Positions 6,670 to 14,476 of a stretch of 19,282 bases of DNA are shown here, in pieces (within the stretch, counting starts at the first letter, position 1; every line of letters begins with the position of its first letter). The stretch lies in NCBI GenBank assembly GCA_035593725.1, contig DAOSZN010000032.1, positions 1-19,282 of the forward strand. Reading direction: 5' to 3'. The position numbers were made by a program, and so were the translations under genes. Origin of the DNA: UBA4971 sp029551185 (GTDB lineage: Bacteria > Bacillota > SHA-98 > UBA4971). The notes under the pieces were generated by a model, which saw only the letters and a list, made by a program, of their open reading frames with translations, did not search any database and had not been told where the DNA came from.

Positions 6670-8331
6670 ATGGATAACCAAGTAGTTTATTATAACGCGA
6701 ATATTTATACTATGGATAACACGGACTCCGCAAGAGATGCACGTTCCGCGGGTCGCGGTGAGGACAGGTCGATATCGAGGGCTTCGGCAATTGCCGTAAG
6801 AGATGACAGAATAGTCGCTGTGGGAACCTACGCTGATGCCGAATCAGCATTGGCCGGAGGTTACAGGAAGGTGGATCTTCAAGGCCTTACTGTGATTCCA
6901 GGATTCACTGATTGCCATATACACCTCTTGTGGTACGCCTTAAAGTTCAACCAGGTGGACCTCGGTAGCGTCAATTCCATTGAAGAGGCAAAGAAGAGAA
7001 TCAGGAAAGCGGCTCTGCAATCTCAAGAAGGACAATGGATCATGGGTCACGGATGGAGCCACAGTCTCTTGGGGAATGATTCTCCCCATCGCACTCATCT
7101 TGATGAGGCAGCCTCCGATAATCCTGTAGTCCTATTCAGCAAGGATAGGCACAGCATGTGGGTTAATTCTCTTGCCCTGGCCATGGCAAGCATAGATAAA
7201 TATACCCCGGACCCGGACGGCGGAGTCATAGAGCGGGATCCTAATACCCATGAGCCTACAGGCATTCTTCGGGAAAACGCTCAGGCCCTAATCAACTCTG
7301 TTATCCCGGCACCGGATTTCAGCACATCTAAAAAAGCAATCGCTGACGTAATTCCCTACTTCCATCAGCTTGGAATCGTAGGTATTCATGATTGTGGAGA
7401 TAAAGTCTCCTTCAGTGTCCTGGAGGATCTACTTGGGGAGGATAACCTGAACCTCCGGGTAAGTGAGATGATCCCCTTATCGAATCTGGATGCAGCTATC
7501 AAGCTGGGTATTAGGACAGGGTTTGGCAATGCCCGTCTTCGGATTGGACCGCTCAAGATCTTCGTAGACGGAGCGCTTGGTTCCCGCACAGCATCCCTGC
7601 TTGAACCCTATTTAGATAACCCTGATAATGTCGGGGTGTGCGCTATTACAGAAGAGGAACTGACGGACATTATGATCCGCGCATCGAAATCCGCAATCTC
7701 AATCGCAGCACATGCAATCGGCGATCGTGCAGTGAGGATGGCCCTCGACGCTTTGGAGAAGTCCAAGACCTATAGAGGGCCTGATAACACAAAGCCTCTC
7801 CGGAATAGGATTGAACATGCCCAGCTGGTTTCTCCTATTGACATGCCAAGGTTTGCGTCACTTGGCGTTATCGCGTCCATTCAGCCGATTCACGCGACTT
7901 CCGACCGGTACATGGCGGATAAGGCGTGGGGAGATCGGAGTTCAATAGGGTATCCAATGAGATCTCTCGCCAAGAATGGGGCGCGCCTGGCATTTGGTTC
8001 AGATGCGCCTGTTGAAGAGCCGGATCCTATACAAGGCATCTTTGCAGCGGCAACTCGCAAGCGCCATGACGAATTATCACAGCCGGGTTGGCACACGGAG
8101 CAATGCCTTAAAGTGGAAGAGGCTGTACGCGGTTATACCACGGGGGCAGCCTACGCCTCCGGTGAGGAATATATCAAAGGCTCGATTGCCCCGGGAAAGC
8201 TTGCTGATTTCGTGGTTTTGTCCAAAGACATCTTTAGTGTCAATCCCTTGGAGATTGCCGACACCAAGGTCTTAGGGACAGTCGTCGGAGGAAAGGTAGT
8301 ATTTGATCAGATTGGGCTAAAAGGAGCCTAG
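6670..8331 (+). CDS. Amidohydrolase family 3 protein (YtcJ-like)
   Basis: 553 residues of the amidohydrolase superfamily, subgroup with YtcJ and N-substituted formamide deformylase, which are metal-dependent hydrolases of C-N bonds in varied small amides. Metal-site motifs are in order: H-x-H at 83-85, a Lys in LKIFVDGALGSR (K296), HAIGD (H348), RIEHAQ (H383) and FGSDAPVE (D445). The end carries the usual APGKLADFVVL return to the small beta-sandwich. ATG 6670 is chosen because GGGAAGG (6654-6660) precedes it at 9 bases; ATG 6652 would add six residues. An Arg/Ser/Asp-rich insert of about 20 residues near 18-37 sits between IYTMD and AIAVRDDRIVAVG, which are normally almost adjacent. The substrate is unknown. 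It is convergent with the TIM-barrel gene. Confidence 0.9.
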   Translation: MDNQVVYYNANIYTMDNTDSARDARSAGRGEDRSISRASAIAVRDDRIVAVGTYADAESALAGGYRKVDLQGLTVIPGFTDCHIHLLWYALKFNQVDLGSVNSIEEAKKRIRKAALQSQEGQWIMGHGWSHSLLGNDSPHRTHLDEAASDNPVVLFSKDRHSMWVNSLALAMASIDKYTPDPDGGVIERDPNTHEPTGILRENAQALINSVIPAPDFSTSKKAIADVIPYFHQLGIVGIHDCGDKVSFSVLEDLLGEDNLNLRVSEMIPLSNLDAAIKLGIRTGFGNARLRIGPLKIFVDGALGSRTASLLEPYLDNPDNVGVCAITEEELTDIMIRASKSAISIAAHAIGDRAVRMALDALEKSKTYRGPDNTKPLRNRIEHAQLVSPIDMPRFASLGVIASIQPIHATSDRYMADKAWGDRSSIGYPMRSLAKNGARLAFGSDAPVEEPDPIQGIFAAATRKRHDELSQPGWHTEQCLKVEEAVRGYTTGAAYASGEEYIKGSIAPGKLADFVVLSKDIFSVNPLEIADTKVLGTVVGGKVVFDQIGLKGA

Positions 8332-8434
8332 GCAACTCATATGAACGAGACAATCCTAAAACACGACGGAACACCTCTATTTGTCAGAGACAGACCTCTT
8401 TTTGAGGCGACCTTTCTGGCGAGACCCAACCGCT

Positions 8435-9250
8435 TCATAAGTTTCCCAAACACGTCTTCACCAAGTCAAGGGATCTTGCAAGTGCAGCCTCTGGGTCTTC
8501 TTGCCCTACCACTTCCATCATAAATATACCGTCCCAGTGTTCTGCTTTCAGGAAGCATAGGAGCTCACGCCAGTCTATGATCCCTTTACCCAATTCAAGG
8601 TGTTCATCATGCTCGCCATGGTTATCGTGAGCATGGATCTGGGCTAGCCTGGGAAGCCATATACGCGCGCATTCAGTGGGATTCATTCCCCAGATCACGG
8701 CATGCCCTACATCAAGAAGCAGCTTTGTTGTGGGTGGGCACAAGTCTGCCAGGGCAACAAGATCCTGAGGGGTGTCGAGGAAGTCGGTTGCTCCCCAACA
8801 CGTATTCTCCAATAGCATCACTATACCGGCCTGTTCTGTAGTTTTACCCACTGTTTGCAGAGTCTGCCCGGCAAAATCAAATGCATCGGCGTTAGGCACA
8901 TCCGGATCTGACTTGAACCCGGAGTGGACTACCATATCTCTGATGCCGAGCCTCGTAGCAAGTTCAACGGTTCCAAGGTAAGCTTCAATCACCCTTGCCC
9001 GTTCTGAAGGATCAGATGATGCAGGGTTGAGATCCGTGCACGGCGGATGAATTGAGTATGTAAGTCCGTAGTCCTTCGCAAGAGAAGCCAGGGCATCAAA
9101 GGTTTCGTCTGTAACTTCGCCTGGATAGAAGCCGGCGAGCTCACAGAATAGTTCAATCCTTTTCACGCCGGACTTTGCGATCTTTGTGGCGGATGTGACA
9201 ATATCCTTGTCTTCATAAAGTAGAGTCGATACACCGATTTTCATTTTCAA
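8435..9250 (-). CDS. Sugar phosphate isomerase/epimerase-like TIM-barrel protein
   Basis: 271 residues of the xylose-isomerase-like (AP endonuclease 2) TIM-barrel superfamily, which includes sugar and keto-acid isomerases, epimerases and dehydratases. Likely metal ligands are E148 (MLLENT), D180 and H183 (LLLDVGH), the HAHDNHG stretch at 206-212, and E246 (FMMEVVG). The start is probably TTG 9250: GGAGGA (9265-9260) lies 9 bases upstream. TTG 9259 has no spacing and ATG 9244 has 15 bases. The gene follows livF by about 85 bp on the same strand, so it is probably the last gene of the importer operon. That links the importer to carbohydrate-like or hydroxy-acid metabolism. The exact reaction is unknown. 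Confidence 0.87.
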   Translation of the reverse strand: MKMKIGVSTLLYEDKDIVTSATKIAKSGVKRIELFCELAGFYPGEVTDETFDALASLAKDYGLTYSIHPPCTDLNPASSDPSERARVIEAYLGTVELATRLGIRDMVVHSGFKSDPDVPNADAFDFAGQTLQTVGKTTEQAGIVMLLENTCWGATDFLDTPQDLVALADLCPPTTKLLLDVGHAVIWGMNPTECARIWLPRLAQIHAHDNHGEHDEHLELGKGIIDWRELLCFLKAEHWDGIFMMEVVGQEDPEAALARSLDLVKTCLGNL

Positions 9251-9293
9251 GTTCTGCAATCCTCCGTCTTCATTCTGATTACAATAGTCTGTC

Positions 9294-9320
9294 CATGAGG
9301 ACTAATTCTACATGAGGACT
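9294..9320. repeat. Short direct repeat in the livF-isomerase gap
   Basis: CATGAGGACT occurs at 9294-9303 and again at 9311-9320, one copy every 17 bp. It sits between the livF stop and the ribosome site of the next gene. It could be a protein site or a slippage product; nothing here decides. Confidence 0.4.
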
Positions 9321-9336
9321 GCAAAACCTTTCAGTC

Positions 9337-10053
9337 TTAACCCCCGAGGTACGCAGCACGCACCGCCGGGTCATCCGCAAGTTCCTCTGACGGGCCGTGA
9401 AGAGTGATCTCGCCGGTCTGTAGCACGTAACCGTAACTTGCAGTCTTCAGTGCCATATTCGCGTTTTGCTCTACCAGAAGGACTGTTGTGCCGTTTTGGT
9501 TAATCTCACGGATTGTCTTGAAGATTTCCTGAACCAAGATTGGGGAAAGGCCCATGGAGGGTTCATCTAAGAGCATGATAACGCCTCTCATCATCAAGGC
9601 TCTTGCAACCGCGAGCATTTGCTGTTCACCGCCGGACAGAGTTCCGCCAAGCTGCCATAGCCTTTCCTTTAGACGCGGAAACATTGAAAACACTCGTTCT
9701 TCGTCCTGAGGGATTTTATCCCGATCCTTGCGGCAGTATGTTGCGAGTCTTAGATTCTCATGCACTGTGAGATTTGCGAAGATTCCCCGTCCTTCCGGCA
9801 CGTGGGCTATCCCCGCTTCCACAATCCGGTGTGGGGGAAGGGTCGTAAGCTCTGTATCGCCGAGTCTGATTGAGCCTGTGGTTTGCTTCACCAACCCTGA
9901 AATTGCCCTTAGCGTGGTAGATTTTCCGGCGCCGTTTGCGCCTATTAAAGTGACTATCTGCCCTTCCTCAACATCGATGGAAATTCCTCTAACTGCACTG
10001 ATGTTACCATACGATACGTATAAATCCCTTATGGAAAGAAGAGGCCTCGCCAT
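9337..10053 (-). CDS. livF: HAAT-type ABC transporter ATP-binding protein LivF
   Basis: 238 residues, the standard length for LivF. It is one of the two ATPases that power the membrane pair LivH/LivM at the inner face of the membrane. Walker A GANGAGKS is at 38-45, the signature LSGGEQQ at 139-145, Walker B with VIMLLDEP at 158-165, and the family-typical LLVEQNA switch segment (Gln in place of the usual His) follows. The ATG overlaps the livG stop in a TAATG, and an AAAGGAGG lies just upstream inside livG, so translation is probably coupled. The family is clear; the substrate is not fixed by the ATPase. Confidence 0.95.
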   Translation of the reverse strand: MARPLLSIRDLYVSYGNISAVRGISIDVEEGQIVTLIGANGAGKSTTLRAISGLVKQTTGSIRLGDTELTTLPPHRIVEAGIAHVPEGRGIFANLTVHENLRLATYCRKDRDKIPQDEERVFSMFPRLKERLWQLGGTLSGGEQQMLAVARALMMRGVIMLLDEPSMGLSPILVQEIFKTIREINQNGTTVLLVEQNANMALKTASYGYVLQTGEITLHGPSEELADDPAVRAAYLGG

Positions 10054-10820
10054 TAGGAAACCTCCTTTCCGAGATAAGCTTCGAGGACACGTGGATCGGT
10101 TTGAATCTCCAGAGGCGCCCCCACTGCGATGGTTTCACCGAAATCCAGGACGGCAATACGTTCACATATCCCCATCACTACGCGCATCTGGTGTTCGATC
10201 AAGAAGATAGTGAGATGGAATTCGTCTTTGAGCCAAGCAATTCTCTCAAGCAGCTCGTCGATTTCCCGAGGATTCATCCCTGCTGCAGGCTCATCAAGGA
10301 GCAGCAGTTTGGGATTGGATGATAAGGCGCGCGCAATTTCAAGCCTGCGCTGCTCTCCGTAAGGAAGCGCCTTTGCCGGAACATAGGCGTAGCGTGTCAA
10401 GTTAAATGCCTCGAGAAGCTCCAGCGCCTTATCCTTTATCCTCTTCTCTTCATCTCTGAATTTGGCGGACCGCATGAGAGCGTCGCGAATCCCGTACCGG
10501 GCCTGGGCGAAGTGTCCCAACCGTACGTTATCCAAGACTGTCAGGTCACGGAACAAGCGTATTGTTTGGAAGGTCCGGGCTATTCCCATGCTAATGATCT
10601 GGCATGACTGTAGCCCCACCAGATCATGTCCGTCGAAGCGAATTCGACCTCTGCTTGGCTTGTAGACTCCGGTGATGAGGTTGAAGACAGTGGTCTTGCC
10701 TGCGCCGTTAGGACCGATGAGGCCCACTACTTCTCCGTTCGCAAGTTCTAAGTTGAAATCTGATACGGCCTTCAGCCCACCGAAGAAATGGGTTAACCCT
10801 TCAATCTGAAGCAGTGACAA
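10053..10820 (-). CDS. livG: HAAT-type ABC transporter ATP-binding protein LivG
   Basis: 255 residues with Walker A GPNGAGKT at 36-43, the Q-loop region near ARTFQTIRLF (81-90), signature LPYGEQRR at 152-159, Walker B KLLLLDEP at 171-178 and the switch His at 210 (LIEHQM). The C-terminal tail after about 235 is the short extension typical of LivG. It starts with TTG after GGAGGG at 8 bases and overlaps the end of livM by 20 bp. It forms the ATPase heterodimer with LivF. Confidence 0.95.
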   Translation of the reverse strand: MSLLQIEGLTHFFGGLKAVSDFNLELANGEVVGLIGPNGAGKTTVFNLITGVYKPSRGRIRFDGHDLVGLQSCQIISMGIARTFQTIRLFRDLTVLDNVRLGHFAQARYGIRDALMRSAKFRDEEKRIKDKALELLEAFNLTRYAYVPAKALPYGEQRRLEIARALSSNPKLLLLDEPAAGMNPREIDELLERIAWLKDEFHLTIFLIEHQMRVVMGICERIAVLDFGETIAVGAPLEIQTDPRVLEAYLGKEVS

Positions 10821-11784
10821 CGTCAGCTCCCTCCTTCTCCTTTAGGACTTGCTCCTCACGGGGAATCAGCCCGGAAAGCTCCTTCAGTCCCATGATCCCG
10901 GTGGGACGGCAAATCATGAGAACAACCAGCATGATTGGGCCTACTACCCAGCGCCAAACCCCAAGTGGCCTCAAAAGTTCCAGGAGGACCGTGTACACGG
11001 TAGCGCCGAGTACTGATCCGAATATACTTCCGATACCTCCTAAGTACACCATGACAAGAATGTCCGTGGATTTCTGAATTGCGAAGCTTCTTGGGTTGAT
11101 AAACTGCATTACATGGGCAAACAGACCCCCTGCAACCCCTGCAAAGAATGAGGCTATAAGGAATACCATGATCTTCATTTGTCTCGTGTTAACGCTCACC
11201 AGGTTAGAAGCTACCTCGTCCTCGCGTATGGATAGCACTGCCCTGCCGAAATTGGAGTACACAAAATTTCTTACAACGTATATGGTAATAAGGCACCACG
11301 CATATACATTGGCAAGATTAGTAAGGCGGCTCATCCCCATAAACCCTCTCGGTCCGCCAAGGGCGTCGATGTTCTCAAGGACGCTCTTGACGATCATATT
11401 GAACGCCAGGGTTACAATGGCAAGGTAGTCGCCGCGCGTACGAAACGAGGGAAACGCCACCACGAAAGAGGTTGCGGCAGCAACTATTCCCGCGACTATC
11501 ACTGCCAGGGGAAAGACAAGAGGACCCATTTGATTGTGGAAGACCCGGACGGTGATGATGGACGAAACGTAGGCGCCTATCGCCATGAATCCTGCATGTC
11601 CTACTGAGAATTCACCCATGTACCCGTTCACCAGGTTCAAGCTAAGCGTCAAAATGATGTTTATTCCCACATACATGGAGATCTGCAAAATGTAGGCGCT
11701 GAGTAGTCCGGACCGTTCTATGAAAATACATAGGGCAAAACCTAAGAGGACCAACACCAACGTTATCCTGGATTTCGGCCCCAC
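10801..11784 (-). CDS. livM: HAAT-type ABC transporter permease LivM
   Basis: About 327 residues, with roughly ten hydrophobic segments and the LivM-type middle section (GGPRGFMGM, then a cytoplasmic SIREDEVASNLVSVN loop that meets the ATPases). It forms the channel with LivH. Two GTG starts are possible. 11784 is preferred, with GAGG (11796-11793) 8 bases upstream; 11793 would add three residues and sits directly on that ribosome site. The C-terminus is longer and more charged than the core fold needs (EEQVLKEKEGADVVTASD) and is encoded in the overlap with livG. Confidence 0.92.
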   Translation of the reverse strand: MGPKSRITLVLVLLGFALCIFIERSGLLSAYILQISMYVGINIILTLSLNLVNGYMGEFSVGHAGFMAIGAYVSSIITVRVFHNQMGPLVFPLAVIVAGIVAAATSFVVAFPSFRTRGDYLAIVTLAFNMIVKSVLENIDALGGPRGFMGMSRLTNLANVYAWCLITIYVVRNFVYSNFGRAVLSIREDEVASNLVSVNTRQMKIMVFLIASFFAGVAGGLFAHVMQFINPRSFAIQKSTDILVMVYLGGIGSIFGSVLGATVYTVLLELLRPLGVWRWVVGPIMLVVLMICRPTGIMGLKELSGLIPREEQVLKEKEGADVVTASD

Positions 11785-11826
11785 AGAATGCACCTCATTT
11801 CTAGCGCAGGCCTGGAGTTTCGAAAA

Positions 11827-12732
11827 CTACACCTTTTGGGCGGTAACACGACCCATGAGCCCGGTCGGTCTGACTACCAGCACGATAAGGAGCACAGTAA
11901 ACGCCACGAAGTCCCTGTAGGTTGAAGACGGCAGCACCATCGGGGTGAATACCTCGACAAAAGCCAGTATGTACGCGCCAAGCATGGCGCCGCGGACATT
12001 CCCGATACCGCCGATAACCGCTGCAATGAACGCCCACCAACCGATTCTGACTCCCATGTAAGGGTTAATAATTGGGTATGCCAAGCTGTAGAGGACTCCG
12101 CCTGCGCCTGCCACAGCAGAACCTATGGCAAAGGTTATGGAGATTATCTTGTCAACAGGCACTCCCATCACCGAGGCGGTAGTCTTGTCATAGGAGACTG
12201 CACGCATTGCCATGCCTGTCATAGTCTTCTGTACCACCCTGTCCAAGAGGAACATAAGGACTATGGATATGATTATGATCAGAATCTGCACACTGGACAT
12301 TGAGAGGGGTCCTAACCTGTAGTTTACGTTAGGCAAGAGGGCAGGCATCCCCCTGGGGGTAGGACCTAATGTCGCTAAGGTGAAGTTCTCCAGGAACAGC
12401 CCTATTCCAAGGGCAGTGATCACTGCCGACACTTTCGGCGCGTAACGTAAGGGTTTATAGGCCACACGTTCTATCAATACCGCTACAAGCGCTGTAAGGA
12501 GCATGCTTACCATCATGGTGGCGATGAAAGCAAGCCAAGTAGGCAGTCCTTTAGAAAGAAAGGCGCATGCTGCGAAAAAACCAAAATAGCATGAGATCAT
12601 GAAGATGTCGCCGTGAGCAAAGTTAATCAGGCGGAGTATGCCGTATACCATGGTGTAGCCGAGAGCTATTAATGCATATACGCTCCCGAGTTGTAATCCG
12701 TTGAGCATTTGCTGGAGCAGTAGGATAATCAA
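11827..12732 (-). CDS. livH: HAAT-type ABC transporter permease LivH
   Basis: 301 residues, typical of LivH, with about eight membrane segments. The N-terminus LQLGSVYALIALGYTMVYGILRLINFAHGD is a LivH hallmark, read from a TTG start (12732) after a G-rich ribosome site. The C-terminal GGIGNVRGAMLGAYILAF motif is the family coupling segment. It is separated from livK by a 94-bp gap with a hairpin at the livK stop. It pairs with LivM. Confidence 0.94.
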   Translation of the reverse strand: MIILLLQQMLNGLQLGSVYALIALGYTMVYGILRLINFAHGDIFMISCYFGFFAACAFLSKGLPTWLAFIATMMVSMLLTALVAVLIERVAYKPLRYAPKVSAVITALGIGLFLENFTLATLGPTPRGMPALLPNVNYRLGPLSMSSVQILIIIISIVLMFLLDRVVQKTMTGMAMRAVSYDKTTASVMGVPVDKIISITFAIGSAVAGAGGVLYSLAYPIINPYMGVRIGWWAFIAAVIGGIGNVRGAMLGAYILAFVEVFTPMVLPSSTYRDFVAFTVLLIVLVVRPTGLMGRVTAQKV

Positions 12733-12810
12733 ATCATCACCCCCGACGCCTTATGCGCATGGCCCCAACCTCCACAGGGTCAGCCGGGAAGTCAGGGCCT
12801 TCTTATCCTA

Positions 12811-12828
12811 AGAATCCCTATGGATTCT
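12811..12828. repeat. Inverted repeat overlapping the livK stop codon
   Basis: AGAATCC (12811-12817) and GGATTCT (12822-12828) form a perfect 7-bp stem with a 4-base loop. No T-run follows on the minus strand, so it is not an intrinsic terminator. Such a hairpin just behind a binding-protein gene often protects or processes mRNA so that the binding protein is made in excess over the permease; that role is inferred. Confidence 0.5.
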
Positions 12829-13969
12829 ACGGACCGACACTTGCGAAGTAAGTAAACTTGCCGTCTTTGATTTGAATAATGACAGCACTTTTCACAGGAT
12901 CTCCCGTCCCTTCGAACCTCATTGTGCCTGTGACACCTTCGTACTTGGTTATCCGGGCAAGAGCGTCGCGCAAAGCGGTCCTGTCGAGCTTGCCCGCTGC
13001 CTTAATCGCCTGGAAGAGCATGCCGAAGGAGTCGTAGGTCAGTGCAGCTACATCGTCTGGAAGCTCCTTGTAGCGTTCTTCGTAGGCTTTGATGAATTTC
13101 TGCGCTGTCGGGGTGGCGATATCAGGAGCGTAGTGAGTGCTGAAGAATTGACCTTCCATGTCACGTCCGCCGAGCTTGATTATTTCAGGTGAACCCCAAC
13201 CATCGCTTCCTAGGAAGTCACCGGCAAAGCCGAGTCTCCGGGCTTGCTGAATTTGCAGAGGCACTTCGCTATAGTAGTTTGGCAGGAAAAGGACTTTCGG
13301 CGACGCTTGGACGATCCTTGTAAGCTGTGAGGAGAAATCCTGGTCTCCTGTGGTATAGGATTCGAAGGACACTACTTTGCCGCCTAACGCTTCAAACGAC
13401 TTCTTGAATTCTTCAGCGATTCCCTTATTGTACTCACTTGCTACGTCATATAGGACCGCTGCTTTCTCAGCTTTCAAATGATCTTTGGCAAATCTCGCGC
13501 AGACTAACCCTTGGAAATCATCGATCATGCAAGCGCGGAATACATACTTCTTGCCTTGAGTCGTCTTTACATTAGTTGACCATGGGCTTATCATCGGGGT
13601 CTTTGCGTCTTCACATATCTGGGAAGGCGGAATCGCGTTACGGCTTGCATTGGCTCCGATTATCGCAAGCACCTGGTTTTGGGATATTAACTTCTGGGCC
13701 ACGGCTGCGGAGGATTCCGGCTTGTCCTCGTTGTCCTCTACGATCAGCTTAATAATGTACTTAGTTCCGGCAACCTCCAGACCACCTTCGTTATTCACTT
13801 CCTCAACAGCCATTTCAGCAGCATTCTTGCAGGATCGTCCTACAACCGGAATGCTCCCGGTCAGTTCAGCATTTACGCCGATTACAATTTGCTTCGCGCC
13901 GATACATACCGAACTCAGTAGAATGCACGTGAAAACAACCAGAAGAGCCACACATGACGTCCTTCTCAA
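12827..13969 (-). CDS. livK: HAAT-type ABC transporter substrate-binding protein
   Basis: 380 residues of the leucine/isoleucine/valine-binding (Peripla_BP_6) fold. A signal peptide occupies about residues 1-25: a basic start, a hydrophobic core 7-20 and a Cys at 22, but SSVC is a poor lipobox, so secretion may be by signal peptidase I. The mature part begins with IVIGVNAELTGSIPVVG, a family hallmark, and the two lobes are complete. Residues 127-133 read ISPWSTN, placing Trp130 where the LivJ pocket has small residues (my alignment by eye). TTG start 13969, with a G-run ribosome site. It is the first gene of the operon, divergent from the RpiR regulator. Branched-chain amino acids are the default guess, but the context suggests another ligand. 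Confidence 0.92.
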   Translation of the reverse strand: MRRTSCVALLVVFTCILLSSVCIGAKQIVIGVNAELTGSIPVVGRSCKNAAEMAVEEVNNEGGLEVAGTKYIIKLIVEDNEDKPESSAAVAQKLISQNQVLAIIGANASRNAIPPSQICEDAKTPMISPWSTNVKTTQGKKYVFRACMIDDFQGLVCARFAKDHLKAEKAAVLYDVASEYNKGIAEEFKKSFEALGGKVVSFESYTTGDQDFSSQLTRIVQASPKVLFLPNYYSEVPLQIQQARRLGFAGDFLGSDGWGSPEIIKLGGRDMEGQFFSTHYAPDIATPTAQKFIKAYEERYKELPDDVAALTYDSFGMLFQAIKAAGKLDRTALRDALARITKYEGVTGTMRFEGTGDPVKSAVIIQIKDGKFTYFASVGP

Positions 13970-13990
13970 CTTATATCCCCCCTAAGCAGT

Positions 13991-14018
13991 TATTTAACTA
14001 AGGGACAGAAACCTTCAA
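13991..14018 (-). promoter_or_regulatory. Predicted promoter of the livKHMGF operon
   Basis: On the minus strand TTGAAG (14018-14013), a 16-base spacer and TAAATA (13996-13991). The start would fall near 13984, leaving a short leader with the G-run ribosome site of livK. AGTTA/TAACT arms of a small palindrome span the -10 and could be an operator half. Confidence 0.35.
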
Positions 14019-14142
14019 AAGGGATTCAGAGGATCTAATCTAATAGGTTACCTGGTCGGTTCTGTAATCGTGTTATTAAAGCAGTAGTTCGCGCTCGGTA
14101 TGATATGAGATGAAATGATGTATCATAAGTAAGGCCGTGCGC

Positions 14143-14229
14143 CACGCAACATGAAAAAGGGGAGCACATTATGAGCTGGTACCGGATCGTATAAGAGAGG
14201 ATCTACGCAAGAAGTCGGTATGTTGCGTG
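14143..14229 (+). repeat. Paired inverted repeats with two alternative stems
   Basis: CACGCAACAT (14143-14152) is the exact inverse of ATGTTGCGTG (14220-14229). The same right-hand strand can also pair with the nearby GATC-T-ACGCAA (14200-14210), using TTGCGTGATC (14223-14232) with one bulge. The two stems exclude each other. The enclosed 67 bases hold the tiny ORFs described for this gap. Confidence 0.5.
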
Positions 14230-14280
14230 ATCTTTATATACAAGTATTCAGCAAAAGTCGATTTAGACCACAGGTTCGAA

Positions 14281-14330
14281 AATCTCATGAATTGATGGCC
14301 GGTCCAAAGCATTGAGATTCTGCTTTTTTT
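14281..14330 (+). terminator. Terminator-like hairpin upstream of the RpiR-type gene
   Basis: AATCTCATG (14281-14289) pairs with CATTGAGATT (14310-14319) with one bulged T, with a small inner TGG/CCA stem, followed by CTGC and seven T residues (14324-14330). It lies about 100 bp before the -10 of the RpiR-type gene and points the same way, so it would end a short transcript from the left, not the regulator's own. Confidence 0.4.
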
Positions 14331-14423
14331 CGGAAGAAACAATTCTTCCTTGATTTGTTTGTGGAAGGAAATTTCGCGATGCCATAGAAGTAGACATCAT
14401 ATTCATCAAGACACGGTTTCATG

Positions 14424-14440
14424 TGAGCTTATAATGCTCA
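14424..14440. promoter_or_regulatory. -10 hexamer inside a palindrome upstream of the RpiR-type gene
   Basis: TATAAT (14430-14435) lies inside TGAGC-TTATAAT-GCTCA (14424-14440). No good -35 is seen at 17 bases. A dyad over the -10 at 37 bp from the start codon suggests repressor binding, possibly autoregulation by the SIS-domain protein. Confidence 0.45.
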
Positions 14441-14476
14441 TATACAGCAGAAGTCCGTGTAAGGAAGGGGGCTCCT

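Larger units (their letters stand above)
13970..14476. other. 507-bp divergent region with inverted repeats between livK and rpiR-type gene
   Basis: No normal-sized gene. From left to right: the livK promoter candidate, a perfect 10-bp inverted repeat (14143-14152 with 14220-14229), two tiny overlapping ORFs (14151-14174 and 14171-14194, the second with AAGGGGAG 6 bases upstream), a second stem that would use the same 14223-14232 strand (with 14200-14210), a terminator-like hairpin (14281-14330), another 7-bp repeat (14332-14349) and the regulator's TATAAT (14430-14435). The amount of structure is more than a plain promoter region needs. Confidence 0.55.

Noticed and set aside
8341..8523. 60-codon plus-strand frame after the amidohydrolase
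   Set aside because: Half of it is antisense to the isomerase-like gene; there is no ribosome site or motif. No CRISPR repeats, transposase or IS ends were seen anywhere in the window.
14177..14184. TGGTACCG resembling the T-box antiterminator core
   Set aside because: No stem I, specifier loop or AG/GAA-box elements were found, and the terminator-like hairpin is about 100 bases away, farther than in T-box leaders.
14332..14349. GGAAGAA-ACAA-TTCTTCC hairpin as a terminator for leftward transcription
   Set aside because: On the minus strand the stem is followed by A residues, not a T-run.
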